Below are positions 1 through 12,100 of a stretch of DNA of 64,000 nucleotides, piece after piece. Source of the DNA: Atherix ibis (taxonomy: Eukaryota; Arthropoda; Insecta; Diptera; Athericidae); assembly GCA_958298945.1 (NCBI GenBank), contig OY282610.1, positions 32,252,167 through 32,316,166 of the forward strand, in the 5' to 3' direction. The stretch's first letter is position 1. Each line of letters begins with the position of its first letter. A program made the position numbers and the translations under genes. The notes below the pieces were generated by a model. That model had not been told where the DNA came from, did not search any database, and saw only the letters and a list, made by a program, of their open reading frames with translations.

Positions 1-326
1 TATTAGCCATTATTGGTAGGTTTTTATTTTTTTTTAGATTTTTTCAATCTGAATTTTTTTTTTGTCAAAATTATAGCACATGTTTTATGACAAAAATTAA
101 ACGTAAAAAAATTTTAAGGTTTTTTTTTTTTAATAAGCGAGAAAAATTTTCTTTAAAAATTATTAAGATTTTTTATAAAAATTAGGATGACAATTATAAT
201 TTAGCAAGTTAAATTTGACTAATAATTCTTCGTGTAAAGTTAAAGGTTTAAGATAAACAAAATAGTCATTTCAATATTAAATTGAAGGAAAATCAAATTG
301 GTGAAGTACTAACTACGTTAAAAGAT
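1..326. other. A/T-rich DNA, no gene seen
   Basis: Poly-T and poly-A rich sequence leading into the tandem array. I see no open frame, RNA gene or recognisable mobile element. Confidence 0.6.
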
Positions 327-1164
327 GACGATTAGGCATTATCAAAAAATTCAGTAAGTCTTGAGTGCCATTTTACTGTTGCCAATTAGCAAAGTTGTAA
401 TGGCACCACCAACAATTTACATTTCACTACCAATGTTTCTATCCAAAAAGGATTTTTTTTTTAAAGAATTTTTACAATTATAATAGTCTAGATTATGGTG
501 AGAACTTTTTTAAAAGATGAGCTTGAGGTGTGCCAATTGAGCGTATCAACATGTTTCGTTGTATTTTTTCTAAATCCAAAAAAAGATGTTATACAATTTA
601 GAAGATGACGATTAGGCATGATCCAAAAATTCAGTAAGTCTTGAGTGCCATTTTACTGTTGCCAATTAGCAAAGTTGTAATGGCACCACCAACAATTTAC
701 ATTTCACTACCAATGTTTGTATCCAAAAAGGATTTTTTTTGAAAAGAATTTTTACAATTATAATAGTCTAGATTATGGGGAGAACTTTTTTAAAAGATGA
801 GCTTGAGGTGTGCCAATTGAGCGTATCAACATGTTTCGTTGTATTTTTTCTAATTCCAAAAAAAGATGTTATACAATTTAAAAAAAAAACGACGATTAGG
901 CATGATCAAAAAATTCAGTAAGTCTTGAGTGCCATTTTACTGTTGCCAATTAGCAAAGTTGTAATGGCACCACCAACAATTTACATTTCACTACCAATGT
1001 TTGTATCCAAAAAGGATTTTTTTTGAAAAGAATTTTTAAAATTATAATAGTCTAGATTATGGGGAGAACTTTTTTAAAATATGAGCTTGAGGTGTGCCAA
1101 TTGAGCGTATCAACATGTTTCGTTGTATTTTTTCTAATTCCAAAAAAAGATGTTATACAATTTA
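327..1164. repeat. Tandem array, three units of about 280 bp
   Basis: Three nearly identical units begin with GACGATTAGG at 327, 607 and 891 (spacing 280 and 284 bp) and end with ATACAATTTA at 600, 880 and 1164. Differences are a few substitutions and the length of A or T runs; the third junction carries an added A-run. Each unit holds a G+C-balanced core (GCCATTTTACTGTTGCCAAT) and a second block (GAGCTTGAGGTGTGCCAATT). No open frame spans the units on either strand. It looks like a small satellite or a local tandem duplication. Confidence 0.95.
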
Positions 1165-4100
1165 AATAATTGTGTTAGTATAGTTTGATCCAACCTCTTC
1201 GACACAATAAAAATAATGTATGAATGCAAAATTTGAAGACACTTTTATTTTCAAAATTTTTGTTATGTTTTTATTATATAATTTCTTTTTTTTTCTTTTA
1301 TAAATATTTATATATAATTATGTATATATTTTTTTGTAATTAATAATAATAGCATTAGGATTTTTTTAAAAAAAATAATTTTATAATAAATACAAACTGC
1401 ATCGTAACCTATCGTATCGTAGTTGTATAATTTTGAATTTCTCTTTTAGTATTATAAGGAAACGTAGAAAAATTCATTTTTTAAATTATTTGGAACAGTT
1501 TTTTTTTTTTACAATTATTTTACTTGTGAAGATTATAATTTAATAATTTTTAATGTATTTATTTATTGTTTAGTTATTTTGTTATGTAATTTGTTTTATT
1601 TTTTATTTTTATTTAATTTTACTAATTAATCATTTTCATCATTTAAAAAGGCTAAAATTGTAACAATAACTAGTTTTTTTTCTCCGTCGTATATAAGTAA
1701 TTTATTTACTATTTTATTCTAAATAAAGTATTCAAAGTTATGTTGTTGTTTTTTTTTTAAATCTGCTTTTATTGAATAATTTTTTTTCTTCTAATTTCAT
1801 ATAATATTTTTCTATATATTTCGTTCTAAAAACGTATTTACTTAATTTTATATTATAAATTAATAATAACATAATTATTAATTATTATTATGTTTTTTTT
1901 TGTTTTCGTTTTTTTTTTGTAAACCTAATCAAATTTACAGAGAACTATTTTATATAATTTGTTCATTATATACTTTTATTTCTATAATAATAATAATAAT
2001 AATATATTTGCATGTGTCTAATATTAATGTTTGTTCTTTTTTGTGTATATAAGTTTTAATAAATAATATTTTTCTTCGTTATTTTTCTTAAATATTTATT
2101 TTAAAAATATATAATTTTTTTTCTTTTTTTCTCTTAGTTTTTTTTTTGTTTTTTTTTTATTATTAATTATTATTAACATTTCAACTTCTTAAAAATATTT
2201 GTCTAATATTAATCAGGATAAGAAGACTGTTTTATATAATTTATATCTTCTTCTTTGATTTTTAAATTTAATTTTTACAATTTAATAAATTATTTATTGA
2301 AGTATTTTTTTTTTATAGAAATATAATTTTTTTTTAAAATAATTTTACCTTTTCCTATGAGTTTTATCTTTTTTTCTTTTAATAAATCGTTGTTTTTCTT
2401 TTGTTAAATTTTATTTATAATATTAGTCCGTTTTGAAATTATTTATTTGTTATTTGTTTATTTAAATATATTTTTTGTAAATTCTCATAAATAAGTTTAT
2501 TGTGAATAGTTTTTAATTATGAGAACTTTAGAAAAAATATATAACAAGGAAATTATTTTTATTGATTAAAAATATATTAATTTTACTGATTTTATTAAAT
2601 TTGTTTTAATTTAATTTTTGTTTGTTTTGATTTTGCCTTTATTTTGGTTGAATTTATTCATGAATATTTTTCCATTTTCTATTGTCCTTTATAACTTTCA
2701 ATTTTTCAACAGCCAAAAGAAATTTTAATGTATTTGTTCTTAACTAATCAATTAATTGAAGTTGACTTAAGAATTTAAATAATTTATTTAACTCAAATAA
2801 AGAAAATAAAAATTGTTTTACGAACATTGAATGACTTGTATTTGTTCAATTTTTTTCGCTGGTCCGATACTGTATTTTGTAAATTTAAATAATTTATTTA
2901 ACTCAAATAAAGAAATTTAAGAAACGATTTCTTTTCAAAATGAATTCTTGTATATGCATTCAAACACTTAAAATTATCTTATTGTTTGCAGAGAACTTAA
3001 TTGGATGAAATTTAAATATTATATATTTATGGAAAGGCTTTAAAAGATATTTTTAGAATTTATTTTCAAACAGAAAATTGTACCATCAAATTTGAAAAGA
3101 CATTTTTATTTTGCAATGTATTATAAAAAAAAATAACAGCAAAACATAAAATTGTTGAATATAATATTAATTTTAAATTTTTCTAATGAAATTTAAAAAA
3201 AAAATAGTTCAACTAATATTATCTGAACTTTTTTTTATATTAAAAATTGAACAAAATACGATGCAGTCTAAGAAAATAAAAAAAAAATTATAAAAAAATT
3301 TTTAAGATAAAAGTTTTTTTTAAACAAATTTTAATGATAAAATTTTAAAAGAAATATTTATGAGCTTTTAAAGAATTATTTACGATAATATTTTCAATGA
3401 AATGTTAACGATAAAATTTTCAAAACAATCTTTTACGATTAAATTTTAAATTAATGCTGTATCTTGAAATTTAACTTGAAATTTTTCTTAAAAAAATTTA
3501 ATTTGATATTTTTTCGATATTATACGTTTATTATGGATTTGATTTGATAATTAATTTTTTTTTGAATTCTGAAACTTTAAATAAAATTATATTTGAAATA
3601 CATAATGTCACCTAAATTGTGACATGTTTTCTTTCATGTCTAATATATTTTTTTTTCCTCAACAATAATTAATTATAATTCGTTATATATACTATATATA
3701 ATATATTGTGTATATTTGCTTTTTAAATTTTCATTTAATTTTAATCAACAATTATACGATATCACACGCAAATTCTAATTATTATATAACTGCTAAAAAT
3801 GTTATTATTTACTTATTTATTTACTTTAAACGTGTGTGTACAATTTAAGTATATATTCGCTCGCATACGTTCTATACTATCAACAGTTTTGAAATAATGA
3901 CATTAATTTTAACAATAATTATATCATTTCTCTTATTATTTTTTTATACTCGGAATGTCTAGGTGTTAGTTTTTTTAGTATCGTTTTTCTCGTTTTAATA
4001 CTATTTATCATATTTTATTAACTTTTATATTAATTAGACTAACTTTCCTGTATTTTCAGTTTTTAATATTTTCATTAAATTTATTTATTTATAAATTTTC

Positions 4101-5674
4101 GATCATTTTATACGTATATATGTATATATATATATATATAAAACGTATATTTATGTACATATAATCAATATACTAAAGAAAGTTGATCCTTTTTTCATAT
4201 TTCTATAACTTTAAAATTAATTTTTACCAAATTTTGTAATGTTTATAATAAATAGTTATTATAAAAATTAATTTTTGCATATAATAATGACGCTTGGGCT
4301 GATAGAATATTTAAAACAAATTCTTTTACAATATTTAAAGTTTAGAATAAGATTAAATATTTTAAAAATTGAATACTCGAAACGAATAAATTCAAATGTT
4401 CGTAATTGGCATTCAGAAAAAAGTATTTCTTACAGCAATTTGTAGAATAGAATCATAAAATTTTCTTATCTGTGATATAATTCTCTTAATAAATTGTTTC
4501 TCAATCCTAGGTATAATTTCTTCTACAAATAATACATTTTTTAATAGGTAACTTTTAATTATTTTCAGAGAAAATATATTTTTTCTAACATCAAAAATCG
4601 GTGAATTTTTACTTACCAGAATTGGACTTTTTTTTATCTATTTTCTTTAATCATTGAATCAAAATGATGATGGAACAGCAGTAGGGTATGTGGAGAAATC
4701 ATTCCTAATTTCGAAATGTATTTACACAGAACTTTCAATATATGAATTCAAGTATGCTTCTCTTTTTACATTTAAGCTATTCGAAATATTAACTTTTATC
4801 TTAGGATTAATTTATTATTTATTTGGTATTTTTGTGAAAATCTTTTTTCTTGTATATAGTTGTTAATATATTTATTTTTGTTATTTTCATAGATTCATAT
4901 TTAGATGGAAGTTAATGAATATTTACTATGCATAGTTTTAACCTCTTAAAAACCTGTGATTTTAATGAAACCAATTGTTCGTTTAAAATTATATTTTAAT
5001 AAATAAATATTTATAATTTTTTTATTTTTTTATTCTTTTGTAATATTTGAAATTAAAGGAAAACATTTTTGATGACTTTTCTATTGTCCATTGTTAAAGA
5101 GCAGAAAATAGACTAACATTTTTAATGTGAAAATCTTCCTAAATTACAATATTTTTTCACAATAATTTATTTGAAGAATCAGCAATTAACAATATTGCCT
5201 TTAAATTATATGGTTTTTATGTTTTTGACGAGCAAAATTTACATTTACAAAAAACGAGCAACCATTTTGAAAGAACCAACTTTCTATTAATTTTTTCAAA
5301 TTTATTTACAATTAAAGAAAAAATTATTTCGAAAAGAAAAATTGATAAAAACCAAATATACTATGAAATTTCAATTGAAAATGATAGAAAATAAAATAGA
5401 AGCAAACCATAAAAAAAATAATAATAAAATGCAATAAATTAAAACGAAAATAAATACTTTATTCGTTCACATATTTGTACATATTTGATATAAAAAAGAA
5501 CTGTCTTAAAAATAAAATAAACATAAAAAATTCAGTAACATATTCATTGTTTTAATAATTCCAGTCATTTTTCCAAAATTTTAATTCCAGTCGTTGTATT
5601 TGCTCTTTTGTTTTATATTTTAATTCTTTGGTTGTTTTTAATTATATAAATTGAAGATCTTATTCTTATTACAT
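1165..5674. other. Gene-free A/T-rich stretch
   Basis: Long A/T-rich DNA with many poly-T runs. I see no supported gene. A 34-bp direct repeat is present at 2772-2805 and 2882-2915. A short TA microsatellite lies near 4116-4140. The 70-codon frame at 4654-4866 is hydrophobic and F/I/Y-rich, as expected from A/T-rich noncoding DNA. Confidence 0.6.
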
Positions 5675-8570
5675 TTTTTTACAGTTTTGATTTTAAGAAA
5701 AAATCCAATTGTAAAAAAGTTGTATTATTTATTCTATTTGGTTTTTTTGTTGTTGCTGAAATGGATTTTTTTTCTGGAATATTATATTTAGGAAAAATTA
5801 GATAATATGAATTATTGCTCCTAAAATATAACTAAAACTTTTTTCATTACATATTTTTTATTTTAGAAGCAATAATGGTCATTTACAACATATTATAACG
5901 TAAACAAATAAATAAAAAGTTATGTAAAAGAGAATTCATTAAAAATATGAATATTGGATATTTAGCTTAATAATTATCCAGAAAACATTTTATTTAGATA
6001 AAGAAACCTTTTTTTTTTATATTAAAACTTCCAAAAAAGAAAAAGAAAAATAAGTTTATTTATTTTTGAAACTACGTAAAAAAATGGTTAAATTTGTTAT
6101 TTTTTTATAGATTTTTGTTTTTAAAATTGCATTCAAAACTATAACTTTGTGATAAATAATTATTATTGTATTCAAAATACAATGAGATGAAAACAATTTC
6201 GGAAGTTCTTTATAATAAAATCAAATCGATTTTCTTTACATATTTCGAAGAACATTTATTTAAACGAAATTAAATCCCTTATTGTTTTTCGTCTAATGTT
6301 AAATTCGCGTTTTTTTTAAATAGACTTTGGCAAATATGTATTATATTAATTTTACGATAATTAATAACATTTTAAAAATAATCTTAATTTCATTATAATA
6401 AATTCTCATTTTCTGAGCCAATTATATTAAATTCATTTGACTTTTATTTTATATATTTAACGTTTTTTTTTCTTAAACATATTTGTCATTTTTAATGAGA
6501 GTAATTTTATTAAGTAATTTTTTTTTTAATTGTTAATATTTGTCTTATTGGCACACGAAAATTATCAATAGTTTGTATGAAAAGGATTTTGTCAGAAAAC
6601 ATAATTTTTTTACATTTATAAAAAAGAAAGAAAATAAAATAAATAAATTCAAATTCTTCAATGATGAAAATAAATATTATATAAAAATAATCGTTAATAA
6701 ATAAATATTTGTAAATTAACTTAATTATACATGACTGAATAAATAGTAGATTATATAATTAATCAATACTCCTTATCACATTTTATGATGAAAAAAAATA
6801 CAGTTGAATTCATACAAATGAGATCTAATTTAATCAATTTTTCTTGTACACTAATATAAATAATGTAAAAAATTAATTAAACCATTTGGAATGCAGAAAC
6901 TCTTTTTGATTATTTTTTTTTACAAAGTAACTTAAAGTTAATTTTCAAAAAAAATTAATTCAGCTACGTAACATTTTTTTTGTATTCCAATTACCTGAGG
7001 TTGGATGGAATGTAATTAATTATACACGGAACTAAAACAGTTTGCTTTTTATACAATACAGATCAACTTAAAATTAACTTTATTAATGCCCAAAATAAAT
7101 CAACAAAATTTATCTTATTTTTTACAGTTTTGATTTTAAGAAAAAATCCAATTGTAAAAAAGTTGTATTATTTATTCTATTTGGTTTTTTTTGTTGTTGC
7201 TGAAATGGATTTTTTTTCTGGAATATTATATTTAGGAAAAATTAGATAATATGAATTATTGCTCCTTAAATATAACTAAAACTTTTTTCATTACATATTT
7301 TTATTTTAGAAGCAATAATGGTCATTTACAACATATTATAACGTAAACAAATAAATAAAAAGTTATGTAAAAGAGAATTCATTAAAAATATGAATATTGG
7401 ATATTTAGCTTAATAATTATCCAGAAAACATTTTATTTAGATAAAGAAACCGTTTTTTTTTCTATATTAAAACTTCCAAAAAGGAAAAAGAAAAATAAGT
7501 TTATTTACTTTTGAAACTACGTAAAAAATGGTTAAATTCGTTATTTTTTTTATAGATTTTTGTTTTTAAAATTGAATTCAAAACTATAACTTTGTGATAA
7601 ATAATTATTATTGTATTCAAAATATAATGAGATGAAAACAATTTCGGAAGTTCTTTATTATAAAATCAAATCGATTTTCTTTATATATTTCGAAGAACAT
7701 TTATTTAAACGAAATTAAATCTCTTATTGTTTTTCGTCTAATGTTAAATTCGCGTTTTTTTTAAATAGACTTTGGCAAATATGTATTATATTAATTTTAC
7801 GATAATTAATAACATTTTAAAAATAATCTTAATTTCATTATAATAAATTCTCATTTTCTGAGCCAATTATATTAAATTCATGCAGAAGAAAAATTCATTT
7901 GACTTTTATTTTATATATTTAACGTTTTTTTTCTTCTTAAACATATTTGTCATTTTTAATGAGAGTAATTTTTTTTTAATTGTTAATATTTGTCTTATTC
8001 ATTGGCACACGAAAATTATCAATAGTTTGTATGAAAAGGATTTTGTCAGAAAACATAATTTTTTCACATTTATAAAAAAGAAAGAAAATAAAATAAATAA
8101 ATTCAAATTCTTCAATGATGAAAATAAATATTATATAAAAATAATCGTTAATAAATAAATATTTCTTAATTAACTTAATTATACATGACTGAATAAATAG
8201 TACATTATATAATTAATAAATACTCCTTATCAAATTTTATGATGAAAAAAAATACAGTTGAATTCATACAAATGAGATCTAATTTAATTAATTTTTCTTG
8301 TACACTAATATAAATAATGTAAAAAATTAATTAAACCATTTGGAATGCAGAAACTCTTTTTGATTATTTTTTTTTACAAAGTGACATAAAAGATAATTTA
8401 AAAAAAAAATTAATTCAGTTACGTAACATTTTTTTTGTATTCCAGTTACCTGAGGTTGGATGGAATGTAATTAATTATACACGGAACTAAAACAGTTTGC
8501 TTTTTATACAATACAGATCAACTTAAAATTAACATTATTAATGCCCAAAATAAATCAAGAAAACTTATTT
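5675..8570. repeat. Direct tandem duplication of a 1.44 kb unit
   Basis: The block starting TTTTTTACAGTTTTG near 5675 recurs starting near 7118, offset 1443 bp, and the two copies stay aligned to about 7117 and 8570. Differences are scattered substitutions and small indels in homopolymer runs. Both copies end in the same stretch (ATGCCCAAAATAAATCAA). The unit shows no clear coding content. Local indels open a 92-codon frame in copy 2 (7880-8158) that is broken in copy 1, which argues against coding function. Confidence 0.93.
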
Positions 8571-9031
8571 TTTTTAAAAAAGAACACAAATTAATACAAA
8601 AAAATGAAAAACATTCTAATTTCACGTTTATATATTTTCTTTTTTTTTCAAATTTTAATTCGAAATGAATATTTTTGCTTCATATTCATATATATTTATT
8701 CGTTTGGCATTTTTAATTATTATTCATTAATTATTACACAGCCCTCATATTTCATAATGGATTATATTAATTAATTATAAAATAATATTGATTAAAATGA
8801 AAATGTATTCTCAAAAATATAATTAATTAAATCTTAAAAATGAAAATATGAAGAGTAGTATATAAAAAATTGTATAAACAAAACTTTATTTTCAACTTTT
8901 TTAATTTTGGTAGATTTTGTTGGCATGTAACGTTATTAAAGATCTTACAGAAGCATATTCGGTTTTTTTTTGTTTTTTTTTGGCAGTTGTTATATTTTTA
9001 ATCAACGTTACTATAATAAAAATAAATTGCG
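8571..9031. other. A/T-rich DNA with a minus-strand AATAAA
   Basis: No gene seen. On the minus strand an AATAAA hexamer lies at about 8887-8892, some 140 bp past the stop codon of the candidate exon at 9032-9141, so it could be that exon's polyadenylation signal. Confidence 0.4.
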
Positions 9032-9141
9032 TTAGTGATGGAAACTTAACATTCTGCTACCATAAGGAGCAAATGTGGTATACGTTGGTGGCGCCAATAC
9101 TGTAATATACCTCCCTGCTGGCTGAGGATACGGGTAATATG
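9032..9141 (-). CDS. Candidate alternative 3' terminal exon of Sxl
   Basis: A short island of balanced base composition in A/T-rich DNA. On the minus strand a good acceptor (pyrimidine-rich, ending TTCACAG) precedes 9141. The exon then supplies two bases plus 35 codons and a TAA at 9032-9034. The peptide is rich in Y, P and T (YYPYPQPAGRYITVLAPP, then TYTTFAPYG) and looks like the low-complexity tail of an RNA-binding protein. The upstream partner must end with one base of a codon. A potential donor inside the last Sxl exon (GAG|GTAGAC, exon end 23724) has exactly that phase and would join MHR to AYYPYPQ. The link to Sxl is inference from phase and strand only. It could instead be the last exon of another gene, or chance. 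Confidence 0.4.
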
Positions 9142-12100
9142 CTGTGAAGGTAAATAATGTAAAAATATTTAAAATTAAAAAAAAATATTAATATAAAAAT
9201 AATATGAATAATAAGATAATTCAAATGAATAAATTTGAATAATGAATAAATATATTTAATAGAAAAAAATGATATGACAAGAATGTTTCTTTCTTTCAAG
9301 CATCATCGATTTCTACGAAACAAAATTACTATATTTTAAATTCTGTAAGCTTAACAAATAATAATAATAATAATAATTATAAACTTTTATTACAGCAAAA
9401 TCAATAGCTTTTTATATATTTCTAGTTTTTTTTTTTTAAATTTACTATGACGAACAAAAAATTAATTAAAACTAAAAAGTTTTACAAATAAACATGGTTT
9501 TAATAAAAAAAAAAAAACACCTTAACCATCAATGGAAGAGAGCTAAAACCAAGTTGGATCAATATCTATGAGAAATGAATATTTTCTCTATTTCACTATA
9601 TTAACTTTTATTGTTTTTCTTACACCCATAGAAATTTATGTGCACATAGGAAAAAAAAGTTCACAGTAAAAAAAAATTCAAAAAGTTATATATGAAAGCC
9701 AAAAACAGCAAAAAAAAAAAATTAACAAGTTTTCATAACGAATAAAATATGAAACATTTTGAAACATTCAAAAAAAAAATTAATTATATTTAATACTTAA
9801 TAATAAATGGCAATAGAAGAAAATAATAAGAAAATATCGTGATGTATTTCGATTGTGCTGTGAATTTTCATTGTTGCATTGCATTTGTTGTTTTTAAGCC
9901 ACTTTTGTAGCAAAATATTTGAAAAAAATTTTTTGAGCTACACTTAAACATTAAAAAATTTTAATGTAATTTCTATTAGACTGTTGAATTAAAAATGAAT
10001 AATATCGAATTACGATGGTTGTTCGGATCGCGCAACTTGCTGCAGTGACACATTCACCACACAATCTAAATACAACATCAACCAAAATTTAATTTTTCTT
10101 TATTTATTATTTTATTCATATGATTGTTAATTTTTTTTTTGTATTTTTTTTAAAATTCTTTTATAGTTTAGAAGAAGAAAAAAACGATGCATAACTTGGT
10201 TGTGATAATTTTAATTGGAAAAAATGAAAATTCAACAAAAATGCATAAAAATTAATATTAGATCAAAAAATGTATGCAGGATTTTACACAAAAAAAATAA
10301 AAATAACGGTAAATAGAACATAAGCAATTGGCACAAAATATTATACACATATAGCAGAAAAAAATATGTTTTTACCTTAAAATCCTTTTTATCTCTCGGT
10401 TTTTATTTGTATTTATCTTTGCATTATTTTTATGGATAATTGTTGCTTTTTGTTCTTAAAATTTATGAACGCGAAGGTGTGTATATGTTTGTGTTTATAT
10501 ATAAATTGTTGTTTGGTTTATTTAAAAAAAAAAAATTTTTTTTTGTAATCACATCTAAATTTATGATTTTGATTTGTTAAATCAACGCCTGTTATATTAA
10601 TTCTTTCTAAATACATACATAGCAAATTATATTTGCATTATTTATTATTATTACTATTTTATACGAATTTTATTAACTTTTATTTTGTTTAAAATAAAAA
10701 AAAAATTCTAAGGTTCTCATTACTTCTATTGCGTATGTCGAATGGGTTCATTGATTTTTTTATTGATTCGTTAGTCACTTAAAATTGAAATTTCTTTTGA
10801 ATTGATATTACAGTTTTCGAGCATCAGTCACTTCACTAGATTTTGTTCTTGTTAAATTTGAAAATGTTTTTTTTTTTTTCAAATAAAAGTCTTATCCCTC
10901 TATATATGGCGACGGATAAATAATATTTAAAAAAAAGAACAAGAATTTTCGAATTGTAGCAAAAAATTGTATTAATATTCATTAATAATGCCAAATGCTT
11001 AATAACTGTAATAGCGAATCAAGAGATCCTAGGAAAACTGTTGTCATTCAATATCGGTAACAAATGAAATTTCTTTCAAGAACTCATCTTTTTGGTTATA
11101 ACTAATAATTATCATAGTAATAAAATTGTTAAATTGATTTAATCTAATTAAATAATTTCAATACATTCTATTTGTATAAAATAATAAATTTTTTGCAAAA
11201 TGTATATCTGTATTATATGTACGTGTGTGGTGTCTGTATATATATTTAAAAAAAAATGTTTTCCTCAAATATATATACTCGTATTGATATTTCCATATAT
11301 TATTGAATTGTTTTAACTGTTCCTCAATTCGTATTGATTTTTGTTTTCTCCGATTTCTATTTAAATATAGTATTTCCAGATTATTCGTTATAATCTACAC
11401 AATAATGATTCTTAAATATATATTGTATATATATTTATATGATTTGTGTTTGGTTCTTTTCTCTTTGCCTTTATTTTTTTTTATTGCTCTCTATTAAACG
11501 CAATATGTGCTATATACGCTTTTTGGTCAGATTCATATATAATATTTGCTTGGATATTTTCTCATCTTTACTGAAAAATAATAGAATTTTTGTTTACATT
11601 AACAATCAGTTTGTCTTTCATCTTTAATTAACTTGTTATGTTATAATTATGGATCCAGATTAGAATAATAATAATAATAAATCCATTAAATCGATTTTTG
11701 GTTAATTTAATGCATTTTGAATTTTGAAAAATATAGATTTGTTCAGTTCTTTAGTTTAATTTTACTCTTCTTTATACGTTCCTACTTAAAATTTTGTTTC
11801 CAATTTTTTTTACAATTTGTTTTTTTTTTTTGTATTATTTTTTAGGGTCATGTTTTCGGATACCAATAAATTCTTCGTTTTAAACTTGATTGGAATCAAA
11901 AGAATTTAGAAGAAAAAAAAAACAATGTATAACTTTGATTTGAATTATAGTGAATCTTAAACTTGTTTTCTTTTTCAATTTATTGCAATATAGAACATAT
12001 TAATTTCTAGTAATAGTTTTTTATTTTGATTATATATTATTTTTACATTTTTTGACATTCCCCATGCTTTTATTTCATTTAATGATTACTGCCGTCATAA

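Noticed and set aside
7880..8158. 92-codon plus-strand frame starting MQKKNSFDF
   Set aside because: F/I/K/N-rich, and broken by indels in the tandem partner copy; explained by A/T-rich composition.
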